Source: Gloeophyllum trabeum ATCC 11539 (Eukaryota > Basidiomycota > Agaricomycetes > Gloeophyllales > Gloeophyllaceae). Taken from it: a stretch of DNA of 64,000 nt. A program made the position numbers and the translations under genes. The DNA lies in NCBI RefSeq assembly GCF_000344685.1, contig NW_006920427.1, positions 62,001 to 126,000 of the forward strand. The letters are read 5' to 3'. Below, piece after piece: positions 36,262 to 46,980 of the stretch; position 1 is the stretch's first letter; the number at the start of each line of letters is the position of its first letter. Under the pieces are notes generated by a model. The model was not told the origin of the DNA. It was given only the letters and a program-made list of their open reading frames with translations, and did not search any database.

Positions 36262-39058
36262 GATGGTCGAATACAACGAAATGCGACGCTCTGGCACGGC
36301 TTGGGCACGGCGCTCCTCGGGGAAACTGCAATCGCACGTCTTCGTCTTCGTCGTTACGCCCAATATAGCTCGCATTTGCACGACTGCGCAGGATGACTGC
36401 CATATCCCTCATAGTGCAAACGACACGGGAGAGTGATACTACCTCTATCTAGTCGGAAGCTAACTACATAGCGGCAGGCTTGTCCGCTTCGCCAAACGCT
36501 GCCACAACATCTAGGGGACAAAGTTCCATCTGTTCTTCGCCTTCTTGCGGGTTTGATTCTGCTGCCGACGCTACTTCTCTGGAGTTATTGGCGATCTGAC
36601 AGGCCTCATCAGACAAGCATATGCTCGGTGAACGCCTGAACACCCCTGATTTATACGACTTCATATAATGGAATGATAGTCCATCGTTTCGGCGCTAGGA
36701 CCAAGGATTCGCAGGGGGGTCGGAACCCCAGACTCCAGACTTCGCCTTCGCCCTTCCCGACGTCTACGCTTGACAGCGATGCACAGGCGAAGGCAATGGT
36801 CCTGATCAGTGTGTGGCGGCTGGATATCCGCCGACGCTCCTCATTCTTGTTTGTCTCTCCAAAATATTTAGGGCCATCATTCAAGCCGACTTCTTGAATG
36901 TCGTCGCCATCAGCGGCGTCGGACTGCGTGCGCACAGTGCAACAGCAAGCTAGTGACACTTTTCGCGGATACCAGCGACTATACTCTATTGAGAAGGTGA
37001 GATGCAAGCTACCATGTACTAGCCTTCGATGACCGGCATTCGACTTGATCGGTGACTTACTTCTGGCCAACAAGTAATTGGAAATAATGGCCTATGCTTG
37101 CATTGCATCGAAGGTCATCTCCGTCGAGACCATCCAGTTCCTGAGACTCACCCGGCGAGCGCCTGTATCAGAATGTGCTTCCTCCCAATATGTGCTGAAG
37201 GAGATAACCATATTGAATCGGGAACCGCATTCTACAACCGATGTGGAATGGTCCAAGTTATCCATAACGCTCTGACTAGTAGCTGCCGGCCGTTCCCCTT
37301 ACTCTCGCCTACTTGACATCTCCGTTCACACCGGGAAGAATGAGCAGGGCGCATCGATGCATGACCCCATACCGCCCGTCGACGTCTGCAACGCTTTCTG
37401 GAATGATGGTCGAGTTATGACGTCTTGTCAGGTCGCTTTTTGAATCTGGCAGGAAGCCATCGGTTTTTTATGGATCGCAATCGCACAACTTTCCCGGCGG
37501 AAAGGGAAGAAGGTCGTGCGCGGCACCACTTGGACGGCCTTCCACTGACCCCTGTACATCTGATAACCCCTCCGTGCCTTCCACGGAGAACTGCTCGAAG
37601 ATACGTATCATCTTTCCTCCACATGCCGCTGGAGGTGCCAGGTATTGAACCAACCAGTTCTGGCTCCCGTTTCCAGATTGAATATATAACCCCTAGATAC
37701 GGTCATCCCTCGAGTCGCACCTGGAAGACTCGAACAGCGGCTAAAAGCCTACTAGCCAGCATTATTCGAGTGAAGATCATAATTAAACCTGCGGCTTCAG
37801 AGGTGCGTCCTCGAGCCCTATGTATGTGCAACATGAATCTTCCTCTTCTCTGCATGTCAGCTGCCTGTCACCGGAAGATCGTACGTCGTTTCAGCCACTT
37901 GCGCGGTCGTTCTCTATAAAAGGCACATATTCTTGGTTTTGATATTACAAAGACATAGAGATCGCTGTCGAGGCGGAGGAACACGGTGATTGCAGGCGGC
38001 CCCTCGGCCGGCAACCTAGGGGCCTACGTACCTGCGGGAAGTTTATACGGTGAGCTTCGAATCCCCGTGTCAGGGCAGGTTATATTTACTGTATCGGTAC
38101 CTTCCATGCGCCACAATCATGGAGGGTCTGCACCCGTACACGTTCCGGTATGCCAGATTATCATGTTGGACGCTGTCACTTTAGACCTTGCAGACGGTAC
38201 TAGGTGGCTCTTCAGATCTTGCTGACGGTCTACCTCTTATTTTGCGCGGCTTGCTCGGATAGCCTTGTCTTTTCGAGTCTATTCATCCCGGGTATCCAGC
38301 GTGTTGGGCGACGTTACAAGAGGTATAATCAAAAGGATCGGAGACTGCATACTGCGACGCGGAAGACCCACCGTGGAACGTCTATCTCCGCCCGGCAACC
38401 ATCTTGCGGAACTTCCAACACTGGAAAGCCATGAACGCCTCCGCAGCTTTAGAGCAGCAGGCCCTCATCAGCCGCGGGCGGACGTCTATTTCCGACATTC
38501 TAAGCGCAAAGTATAATGCAACCTTACTGCCGCTCGATCTGCCAGTGGTCGCGGCGGAAACTCGGACTTTGGTGAGTAGTTCGGCAACTACGTCTATGAC
38601 CGGTCTGCGATCATCGAGGACACAGAGTTAGGAGCTCAACATAATTCGGGTTCCACAACAAATAGCCAAGCAAGGATGGAGGAAGACCGAGCCACCATGC
38701 AGTCGTCAGTGGACCCGCAAACGTATGATACAATCTGACGTAGACTTTCACTACTCCCGACTCCGTCGTGCCTGGCTTTGTATTCTGTTCTTCCCTGCAT
38801 GCAGAAGGGCCGAATGGACACTTCACTTAGGTGGCTATTCCGGGATACCATTCCCTTGTTTCACCGACTATCGCCACCTCCCGACACAATAAGCCCCTTT
38901 CCCCATGGTTCGTCGTCGATCCTCGCATTGCAGCGCCGTGGAAACATGTCCATTCATCGACGTATGAAAATAAGCATTGATAGAGCAGTTAATCCGTGTA
39001 CAAGAATAATGATATGCAGTAAAGAATATGGGCTATCGAACTCTCCGATGTCATCCAG
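36262..39058. other. Long sparse region, no confident gene
   Basis: Several frames of 60-165 codons exist, for example minus strand 36464-36664 (a glutamate-rich end, NPQEGEEQMELCPLDVV) and plus strand 37425-37919. None has domains, good start context and consistent introns together. A plus-strand series at 37.98-38.64 kb might be exons of an unknown gene. The region may be gene remnants. Confidence 0.3.
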
Positions 39059-40313
39059 TCAGAAACATTCGGTGTCTTCGTCGAAAAGTGACTGAAGATG
39101 CCTAGGATCAACGTTTATGTCGCCAGTAGCCTGGTGCGCATTCTCCATATCCTCGTCCGTTGGTTGCGATTCTCTTCGGCTCTGGAACCATACCCGTGCC
39201 TTGGCTCGGCTCCCTGTAACTGATTCCCTGGAAGTACCTGGCGTTTGCACTGCGTCCGGATGCCCTCTGTTCGTCCTGAGGGAGATAACAGGCCTTGAAG
39301 TGCTTTGCGTGCGAGGTCTGTGCGTTTCAGGTGCCGCAGCTAAGTCTTCAATAGTCTCTTGGCCGATCACGTCCAAAACCTGAGGGGGAACAGTACTGTA
39401 GAACATTCGCCGGTGGATCTCCTCCTCTACGACTGACTCGATGGAGTCCATGTCAGTTGCCATGGCATGGAGTATCTCTTTGAGCACGAAGAGATAAGCA
39501 GCATAGTCTACGCTGGACATGCGTTTCCTGAACTTTGTCGTATCCGTAAGGCGTTGGTGAGACCACTGAACTTGCGTGGCGTGACCATAGACCGGCGACG
39601 ATTCCGTCAGCGGTTCGGACAGAGGAAAGCGTTGACTCCGGAGTCGATGGATCTGGTCCTCAGATAATGCAATAGCGTCGGAATGAGCCAAGTCTTGGAT
39701 TTCTATTATCTATCCAGGAGTTTGAACTGAGTATCGCAGTCGTGTACTAAAAGGTCGAGACGCACTCGTCCGAAATCGTTGCATATGATCTTCACTGGGA
39801 TCTCGCGTAGTTTGAAGTAGGTCTGAATTAGCTGGATTGCCATTATGCCTGGGTGTGGTCTGGTCTCCCGCCACACACAGGAGCCCTCCATCTCAAAAAA
39901 CGACAACACTTTGTCGACGGGAATCGAAATGGACGTGGCTCCGGCGTCCACGCATAATAAAGCATGGGATAAGCTGCTCACCAACGAGAGGTTTACCTGA
40001 ACACCGGATTCGCGGCTCGTTAACCTGCGACAGGCTATTATACCCCTGAGCGTCGCTGGGATCTTACGTGTGCAGACTTAATATCAGCAATGGTCGGTGT
40101 CAGGTATGCCTTCACGCACGTTTATCACAATGCGTTCCTTTGGAACGCCCTTCTTCTCGTATGCACACAAGAAATTCTGAGCCTGCGTGACCATTTCGTC
40201 GGAGTTTCCGTGAACACGCGGGTCGACCAGAATGTAGTGAGGACCCGGGACCTGGTCCAAGAATAAAGCGCCGGTCTCAATGAACTGTGGATAGTTAGAG
40301 CAGAGTGCCACAA
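39059..40313 (-). CDS. Diverged transaldolase-like protein; 5' exons unresolved
   Basis: Two exons are well supported: 39996-39766 and 39709-39059, joined by a 56-base intron (donor GTGCGT). They read VNLSLVSSLSHALLCVDAGATSIS, HPGIMAIQLIQTYFK and NDFGR-IIEIQDLAHSDAIALSEDQ. This follows the order of a transaldolase barrel (xNLTLVFS, CAEAGVTLIS, DPGV, SFRNVGEI, AGCD). Upstream, 40084-40311 reads EMVTQAQNFLCAYEKKGVPKERIVIN, like the strand holding the Schiff-base lysine (VPKERVLIKIPAT). Here INVREG replaces KIPAT, so the catalytic lysine is not visible. The joint between these parts did not resolve cleanly, and the 5' end may reach about 41 kb. The C-terminus (about 150 residues, Ser/Arg-rich) is extra. 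It may be a non-enzymatic relative or decaying gene. Confidence 0.45.
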
Positions 40314-42487
40314 TAAATAAGTTTAGCGACTAACAAACATTTCCATCGCGTCCTTAGTGATCGCTCGGACGTTCCTTGCCACAGCCGTTCAGATATCCAT
40401 GACATCGAAAAGCTCAAATGAGCATACTCACCAGTGAAGCGATCTCTCATTCAAATGTTCGGTGGACAATCTAACAGCATTCCAAAGATGATATGCTATA
40501 TAATCGGTGTGTATGACGCGAAGCAATCCTGCCGGAGACGTCATGGTCGCAGCAAGGTCAAAGCCCACAGCTGCGATGCATGATGCACGTCAGAGACGAG
40601 TGTCGAGGGCAGCGACTAACCGGGTAACGCACGGTAGAAATCAGCCCCTTCTCCGATTATGGATGTCCCAATCTCTCGCAAAGCTTGTATCGTGTAGACA
40701 CCAGATTCCTTGTCGGCAGGTTCGCATTCCGGAGCGGATGGCACAACGGGGCTCTTGGGCGCAGGTATGATCCATTGGGATGACTCGCTACCCGAAGAGG
40801 ATTCCGCAGAAGATGTGGCTCGGATCCCGAATCGTATGGCGGAAGTTCGCCGCTTGAGGACAGAGTCAATGACCGTACCATGAAACGTGCGGTCTCTTGA
40901 GAAGCTAGAGGATATCATAGCTGATAGTCCTAGTGAGTGAGTAAGATGGTCGAGCCACAACCGCATCGCGAGAGGTTGATATACACAAGTGCTTGGGCCA
41001 CCGAGGGTTATTGCCACCGCTGGGCCACAACATCTAAGCGGCAACGAGAAGTAAAGGTGGACCGAGTTTCTAGTCCGGTGCCGCGTCCATGGTCAATGCC
41101 AATATAGGGTAAACAATGGCGGGGTCTACGGATTGGATATTGTCTTGAGTTTCAGGGTCAACGACCGCTTCCAGCGGCCTGGGAGGTGGATGCTGGTCGA
41201 TCGCGCCCCATCACACTCGCAGATATGGCTCGAGAGCGGTCAGCGTCAGCGCAGTACAATCCAATGCAGGCTACGGGCATGCGACAAGGTTTGTCTACTG
41301 TATCGTTCATGATCCTCAATCGGTGTCATAGCCTAGAATTGAGCTTACTGCACGTGTTTTCCGCGGTCTTTGTGCCATTTCAGTTTCTCGCTGTATTATT
41401 GCGCCCTGTACTAGTTGGCGCCGACGCTATACCCACAAGGGGTATCTCATACGAAGGACGCTCCTAGGGCAGAGGAAGGCGGTCAGAATGAGTGGGAAAT
41501 GAATTCAATAGCTAGACCATAAACCGTTCTTGCATATGGCCTTTCCAGCGGAATTGATCACAGGGTTGTGGGATTAGATTTTCCTATGGTCCGGACGACT
41601 GACGTCCTGTCCTCGACATCCTCGGTGGCGACATGCACGTTGGGCGAGGTAGGGCGACGTCTGCGGCCTCCTCATACCCAAATGCACCGGCGCCTTGCCT
41701 AGTACCCTCCTCGACTACTCAGAAGGCGCACTGGTGTACGTAAGAGTGCGTCGGACGCTATCGTGCTGCCATGGTCCGATGTCATTATCCGTCTTTGTCA
41801 AAATGTCGATCTTTCACTTCCGTTCCCCCGGTGACAGAGGCTTCCAAGGATTATAGCTTCCATCTGTTCAACCGTTACGGGCCCCCATGCAATTCGAGTT
41901 CCCCACACGGAACATCAAACTCTATGCATGTCCCTTCAGGGCCTGCTAAATGGGATTGCATTCGCCCGAAAGACTTGCCAGTGGACGTCTATCTGGAGCA
42001 GTGGGAATGCGTGTCTTATCGAGCCGCGCTCCCGTTCACCTTAGCTGCAAGCCATGTGGATCACTCTCACAGATGTCTTCATCCGGCGATCATGCCAGCG
42101 ATAGGCTGCATTGCGTCGTTTCATACGTATTCGGTACACCACCGTGCGCAGCCAGGGAGGCGTTAGACGCACAATAATCTCGCGTCCAACCCCAGCACTT
42201 CGCAGATGAAGAGGGGCTGCTGAAACGTGAGATTGCGAGAGGTGGAGACGAAGCAAAAAAGAAAACAAAGAGCAACGAGCAAGAGTAGCATGCTCCGACA
42301 TCGGGAGCTAATACTGGAATATAATACATTATTTGGACAGCAATCGCGATGAGGGGGTCGTGGGTATCGTATCGTTCGCCGTTTTTCGGGGACCTCGGCA
42401 CGGAAATGAGGCCAGGAACAGAGCAGGCGGGCAGACACAGCGGGAAAGCAGAGTACTCGAAAGCAAAAACACTCATCACGGGACGGA
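40314..42487. other. Sparse region upstream of the transaldolase-like gene
   Basis: A minus-strand frame at 40616-41044 could hold 5' exons of the transaldolase-like gene, though it shows no transaldolase motifs. Plus-strand frames at 41.19-42.17 kb look like chance. Confidence 0.3.
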
Positions 42488-43762
42488 TCAGGCGCTCATC
42501 CTATGCTGCTGGAGCTGCGAGCGGTCCGCGGAGTAAGCAGGCCAGCTGCTCATGTCTGGCTGGCCGCCGCCTCCGCCTCCGCTGTGGCCGCTACCATAGG
42601 CATTGTAGGGACTACAATCTGCTTGGGCGGGCGATTCATGCTGCGCGGAATAGAAGGCCATCAGAATCAGAGATACTGTAAGCCAATTAATCAAAGAACT
42701 CACGTAGTAGTGGTCCTCCTCCATCTTGATGAGCTGATACTGGCTGCTCGCAGTCCCCTGACCATAGAAATTCACAGATTCGTGGCCCCCGACCCCCGGT
42801 AGTTGTTGCTGTATTGAATGAGACGCATAACCATTGAGACTATTACTTGCATGACCATTGTTGCCGCTGGGAACATGTGATTGACCTGGAGACGACATAG
42901 CCATCATACGGGGCGGCTGCTGGTAGAAATAAAACAGGATGTCACTAGGATCCCAAGAGCTCTCGCAAGAGTTCGCCCGGCCGGCGCTGCGGCTAGGAGC
43001 AATAAAAAATAGTACTCGCCGATATCGAAGGGCTCGAAGCTGTTGAGCCGGAAGGCGTGTCTGGCATTTGGAACGATGGAACCTCTAGTGGGTATATCGA
43101 TGACGAAGGGGGCATAGCAGAATGCTGGGAGGAATGGGAATTTGAGGTGGCATGAGGATGAGACAAGGGAAGTGGCAAAGTTAGAGATGGACGGGAGCCA
43201 GTATCTGGTCGAGGAGACTCTGTAGGGCTCTAGGGATTGAACGCGTTATATTAGACAACGTAACGCGTTTTGGGATCGCTGGCACTTACGAGATACGCTC
43301 CCTCACCCGACATTCGTCTTCGCTTGTAATCACGCGGGTCTTCGCGGTCCAGTATGGATGGGAACGCTATCCTGCGATCGACCGTCAGCTGCTGGAGCTG
43401 CATCGACTTTGCTTCGAGCTGTCTTCTCAGTCTGTCCATTTCGTGATGGAGCCGCTGGTTCTCCTGCTCGAGCTCACGTATCCGAACCGAGGGAGGGGGC
43501 AGGGCCGCCACCTGCTCCGGTGAGAGATTCATGATGGTCTGCAACTTGACCACGGTCTGTTCCAACTGAACATAACGTCAGTACTCCCGGGAAAACGACG
43601 CAGTGGGTGACGTGAAGTTTTACCTACCTGCTCAATATAGGCCTTTCGCTTCGCGCGATGCCTGGCCTGTGCCTTTGCATTGCGGCTACGTTCAGGTCGT
43701 TCAGACGACGAATTCTGCGCGTTGCCGGCGCAAGAGCTGTGGCTACTGGGCGAGGGCGTCAT
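42488..43762 (-). CDS. bZIP transcription factor
   Basis: The first exon (from the ATG at 43762) ends in a basic region RNAKAQARHRAKRKAYIEQ, spliced to LEQTVVKLQTIMNL and a coiled coil with heptad leucines (IRELEQENQRLHHEMDRLRR). Together these form a fungal bZIP DNA-binding and dimerisation domain. The rest is low-complexity: a Ser/Pro/His-rich middle (PLSHPHATSNSHSSQHS) and a Gly/Ser/Gln-rich C-terminus ending QLQQHRMSA, typical of activation regions. Target genes are unknown; the basic region resembles basidiomycete bZIPs more than Gcn4 or Yap1. An intron at 42641-42703 is 63 bases, a multiple of three, and has no stop. A TTTATAAA lies about 95 bases upstream of the ATG. Confidence 0.9.
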
Positions 43763-46700
43763 GTAATGGGTGCCGTAACTGGGAGACGCGCTGGAATAGA
43801 ACGTATACGAGTTGGATGATGCTTGTTGATGTAGGTCCGGAATATGGGCACACCTTTATAAAGGCCGTAATTTCACCGGTAGCGCTCTCGCCGCAGAGAC
43901 GGGTATGCGTGCCTCCAAACGGCTCGATTCGACTTAGTCGATTTTCGGTCTTTTTCTCGCTCTTCTCCGTAGCGCGCAGTTCCCGCCCAAATTCTTTTCG
44001 AGGCAGGGCAGGACGCTGGATCAAGCCTGGTACAAACAACAGGGTCCTATCCGGTCAGGGATCCCAATCTCGCTTATCCGAGGGCTTCTTTTTCTCTGCA
44101 AACCCCTCGCTTCCCGTTTGCCGCTGCAGCTTCCATGTCCAGGCTCTCCGCAACTGCTCCTCGTCGCCATGCCTCCGTTCGTCCGTCTCGTTCTTGCCTC
44201 CTTCGTCGTCGGCGACCTCGTCCCGAAGCACAGCGCCATGCTTGACGCGCTCGCCGTGCTCGGCATCCTCGACGCCCTCACCAGCGTCGACGCCGCGCGT
44301 TATCTTCTTCAAATCGGGGATCAAATTCGTCGGAGCTATTTCTGCGCCCCAGAATCAACTCCGCGAGGCGTTCAGGCGTATTAATTACGTAATTCCTATC
44401 TGGATCAGCAGTATGATGGCGGCCTTTGCCTCGAGTCTATTCACCGACGCACCCGAGCCTGCGGCTGCCACCTGCCTTCTGCACCGGCCAGCCACGCGGC
44501 GGTACAGGGTCGACAGGGCGTGGGTTCGAGTGAAACGGGTATATTCGCCGCGGTCACCGGACCTTTCAACGCCCATTGTGGCGGAAACCAGCCTTGCTCC
44601 GCAAACTCCCGCCGCCCACGGTCACCTGCCGCCCGAATGCACTCCTCCAACGTCCCCGCGAGTGCACAAGCACGCCTGCTTGGGGTATAGGCTTGTACAA
44701 TTATATTTACCTTCCTCGCCTTCCTTTAATCAATTTGGCCTCGTGCACTCGGCCCTTGGTCAGCCACACCGAGCATCTCCAGCAAAGTTCCCTCGGTGCC
44801 AATTTCACCGATCGATGCAATCTCTATTGCGCGGACTGCTTGCTGTGTCGAGTCCAGTTCGCCGCGCCTTCTCAAAATCGCAGCCAACGGGATGGGCCGT
44901 TTTACCGCGAGCATCGCCCGACTGTTCTTCCTGCTCGTCGTATACAACAGCACAGTAGCAAGCAGACCGTTCGAATATTACAATGGCTTATCCTTGTTGT
45001 TTTTTGACCGCTTCGTCTCGACGAAGAGGCTTGCCCTGGAGCCTCGTTGCCTACAATGTCCACGGATCTTAGCTCCATTCAAATCGGCAGATTCCTGACC
45101 TTCCCCCGATGATATCACTTCTCCTGTAGGTCCATATGTTCGAGCGGCAGTTTCGCGTCTACATCTGGTTGAGTACAGGCCAGCTGGCTACCACCTCAAG
45201 TCTCCGTGCCCTAACCCTCCCGCTGCAGGCTCTCCGTCTTCCGTCTGCTGGCAAGCTAACTAGTTGCCGAAGCAGAGGGTCGTTCCTTAACTCCCCTAGT
45301 AGCTCATCACATGCGATGCAATAGACTCCAGATATCAAGCTTATTTGGTTGCTGTGGAACCCTGGAGCCGCGAGCCTCTCCCTCATGGCATCGGATTTTT
45401 CGGACGGTGACGCCCCTCGCTGGCTATCTCATCAACGACTAGTTCCATGATATATCAGCATAGCTTCCTAAACGCCGCAGTCGAGCAGATACAACGAGCA
45501 GACGCCAGCAGTGTGCCCTGGCCACCTCTACCTGGAATAGACCCTGCGGCCTGTCGCCCCAAGTCGAATCTACACTTGTCAGGTAGCGCATGCTCGCCGT
45601 GCCACCGTCCTTGCACATTGCACGGCCCGACCCTGTTCTGTCTGCCAACTCTTGGGAATCTGCGGGCTTAATTCCTGTGCGGCCCGGTGCCACCAGGTTC
45701 TGTATTTATTCTGCGGTCCGGCGGTGAAGGTGATTGAGTTTCGCTGGGAAAATACGATGCCTTCTGCTCCCAAGCGTTGTCAACTCCATTTACGTACCCC
45801 AGCCACCTCTCCCCTGCAATGTATATCGCTCGAAGAGACCTAGTTTGCGGAGGTGCCAGCGTCTGCTATGATAGTGACCAGTCGACGAATCGCAGGCGCG
45901 CGGCACCTATCACAGATCAGGATGACCAAGCGTTGTGATTCTGGCTGTGCGTTTGACGTCAAAACTATAAGCCCCGTCCGGCGACTTATCAATGGCCTCC
46001 TCATCTAGCCTAGGGCGATGTTCATTAGCCGTCGTCCTCTCGCGGGTGGGCACGCACAGTGATTTTATACTATACCCTCTTGAGCATAAATCAACTCGGT
46101 ACGTCCAGCTTCCGCGCCTTTGCAACTGCTACATAGACACGTTCAATTCAGTCGTATCTATCAGAGGTGTGCTTCTTGCTTCGAATGGGTCCTTGACATG
46201 AGAACGATGCAGATGCCTCGATATGGCAGGTGTTGTAGAAACGAGCATTGCATCGCCTCAGCGGAGGCGTTGTTCCTTGTCAGCTCTCTGCAACAGAAGT
46301 GGGATCCACCTCTTCCGTTCTTTAGGAAATTAATGGGCATTTAGGTAAAACAAACACTTGGTAGAGTCTGGCATGTTAGAATGGACGACGACCCGATGAG
46401 AGGCGGCGCCAGAGCGGCCTCCAGCAGGCCCTGATCATCGGTGACTTGCAAGCGTCTTAGTAGTAGTGCATGAAAGCGAATATACCGCCCTTCGAAGGAC
46501 CAGCAGACGGTATCATTTACTATTGCCGCCGGATCATATGTCTGCCGGGTCTGTGGGTCACTCTGTAGTTCGCCGCGTCTAGAATCCACCTCGATGATCG
46601 TATGCGAGCTACTATACGGAGAACGTATCCTCAAGGGTGCACAAATGTTATGGCGCATGTTCAGCACTGCTACGCGCTGTGCAATGGACGTATGGCTCGG

Positions 46701-46980
46701 ATACGAACCCTAACTAGCTTCACGGTATATGTGAATTCAGCCGTCTGGTTTGGGACAAGTCTCTTTGCAGGCGGGATCCTCACTCGGGTTTCAGCTAAAC
46801 GGAGCTCCGTTGTCTAAACTTTCCGCCGAAGGTGGGGTCGGTAGTTATGCATGAACACGCGCCCGCGCACAGAATCCACAGTATCCATTAATCAGACAAG
46901 TCTAAGCTAGCGTCCGGAGACGGCCGACAGTGTTGGTACAGTATGCAGGATGATAGCGAATAACAAACAACAAGATATCA
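43763..46980. other. Sparse region with one long open frame
   Basis: A 451-codon plus-strand frame (43603-44958) has no ATG at its head, starts antisense to the bZIP gene and has no domain. A second frame at 44178-44384 (MPPFVRLVLASFVVGDLVPK) is hydrophobic and might begin a gene. A minus-strand frame at 46341-46667 contains VNDTVCWSFEGRYIRFHALL, possibly an exon. None is firm. Confidence 0.3.
43855..43862 (-). promoter_or_regulatory. TATA box of the bZIP gene
   Basis: The palindromic TTTATAAA sits about 95 bases upstream of the bZIP start codon. Direction is assigned by position. Confidence 0.45.

Noticed and set aside
39700..39770. Frameshift or pseudogene at the end of the first transaldolase-like frame
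   Set aside because: A 56-base intron with GTGCGT donor and GATAG acceptor (39710-39765) joins both parts exactly in phase.
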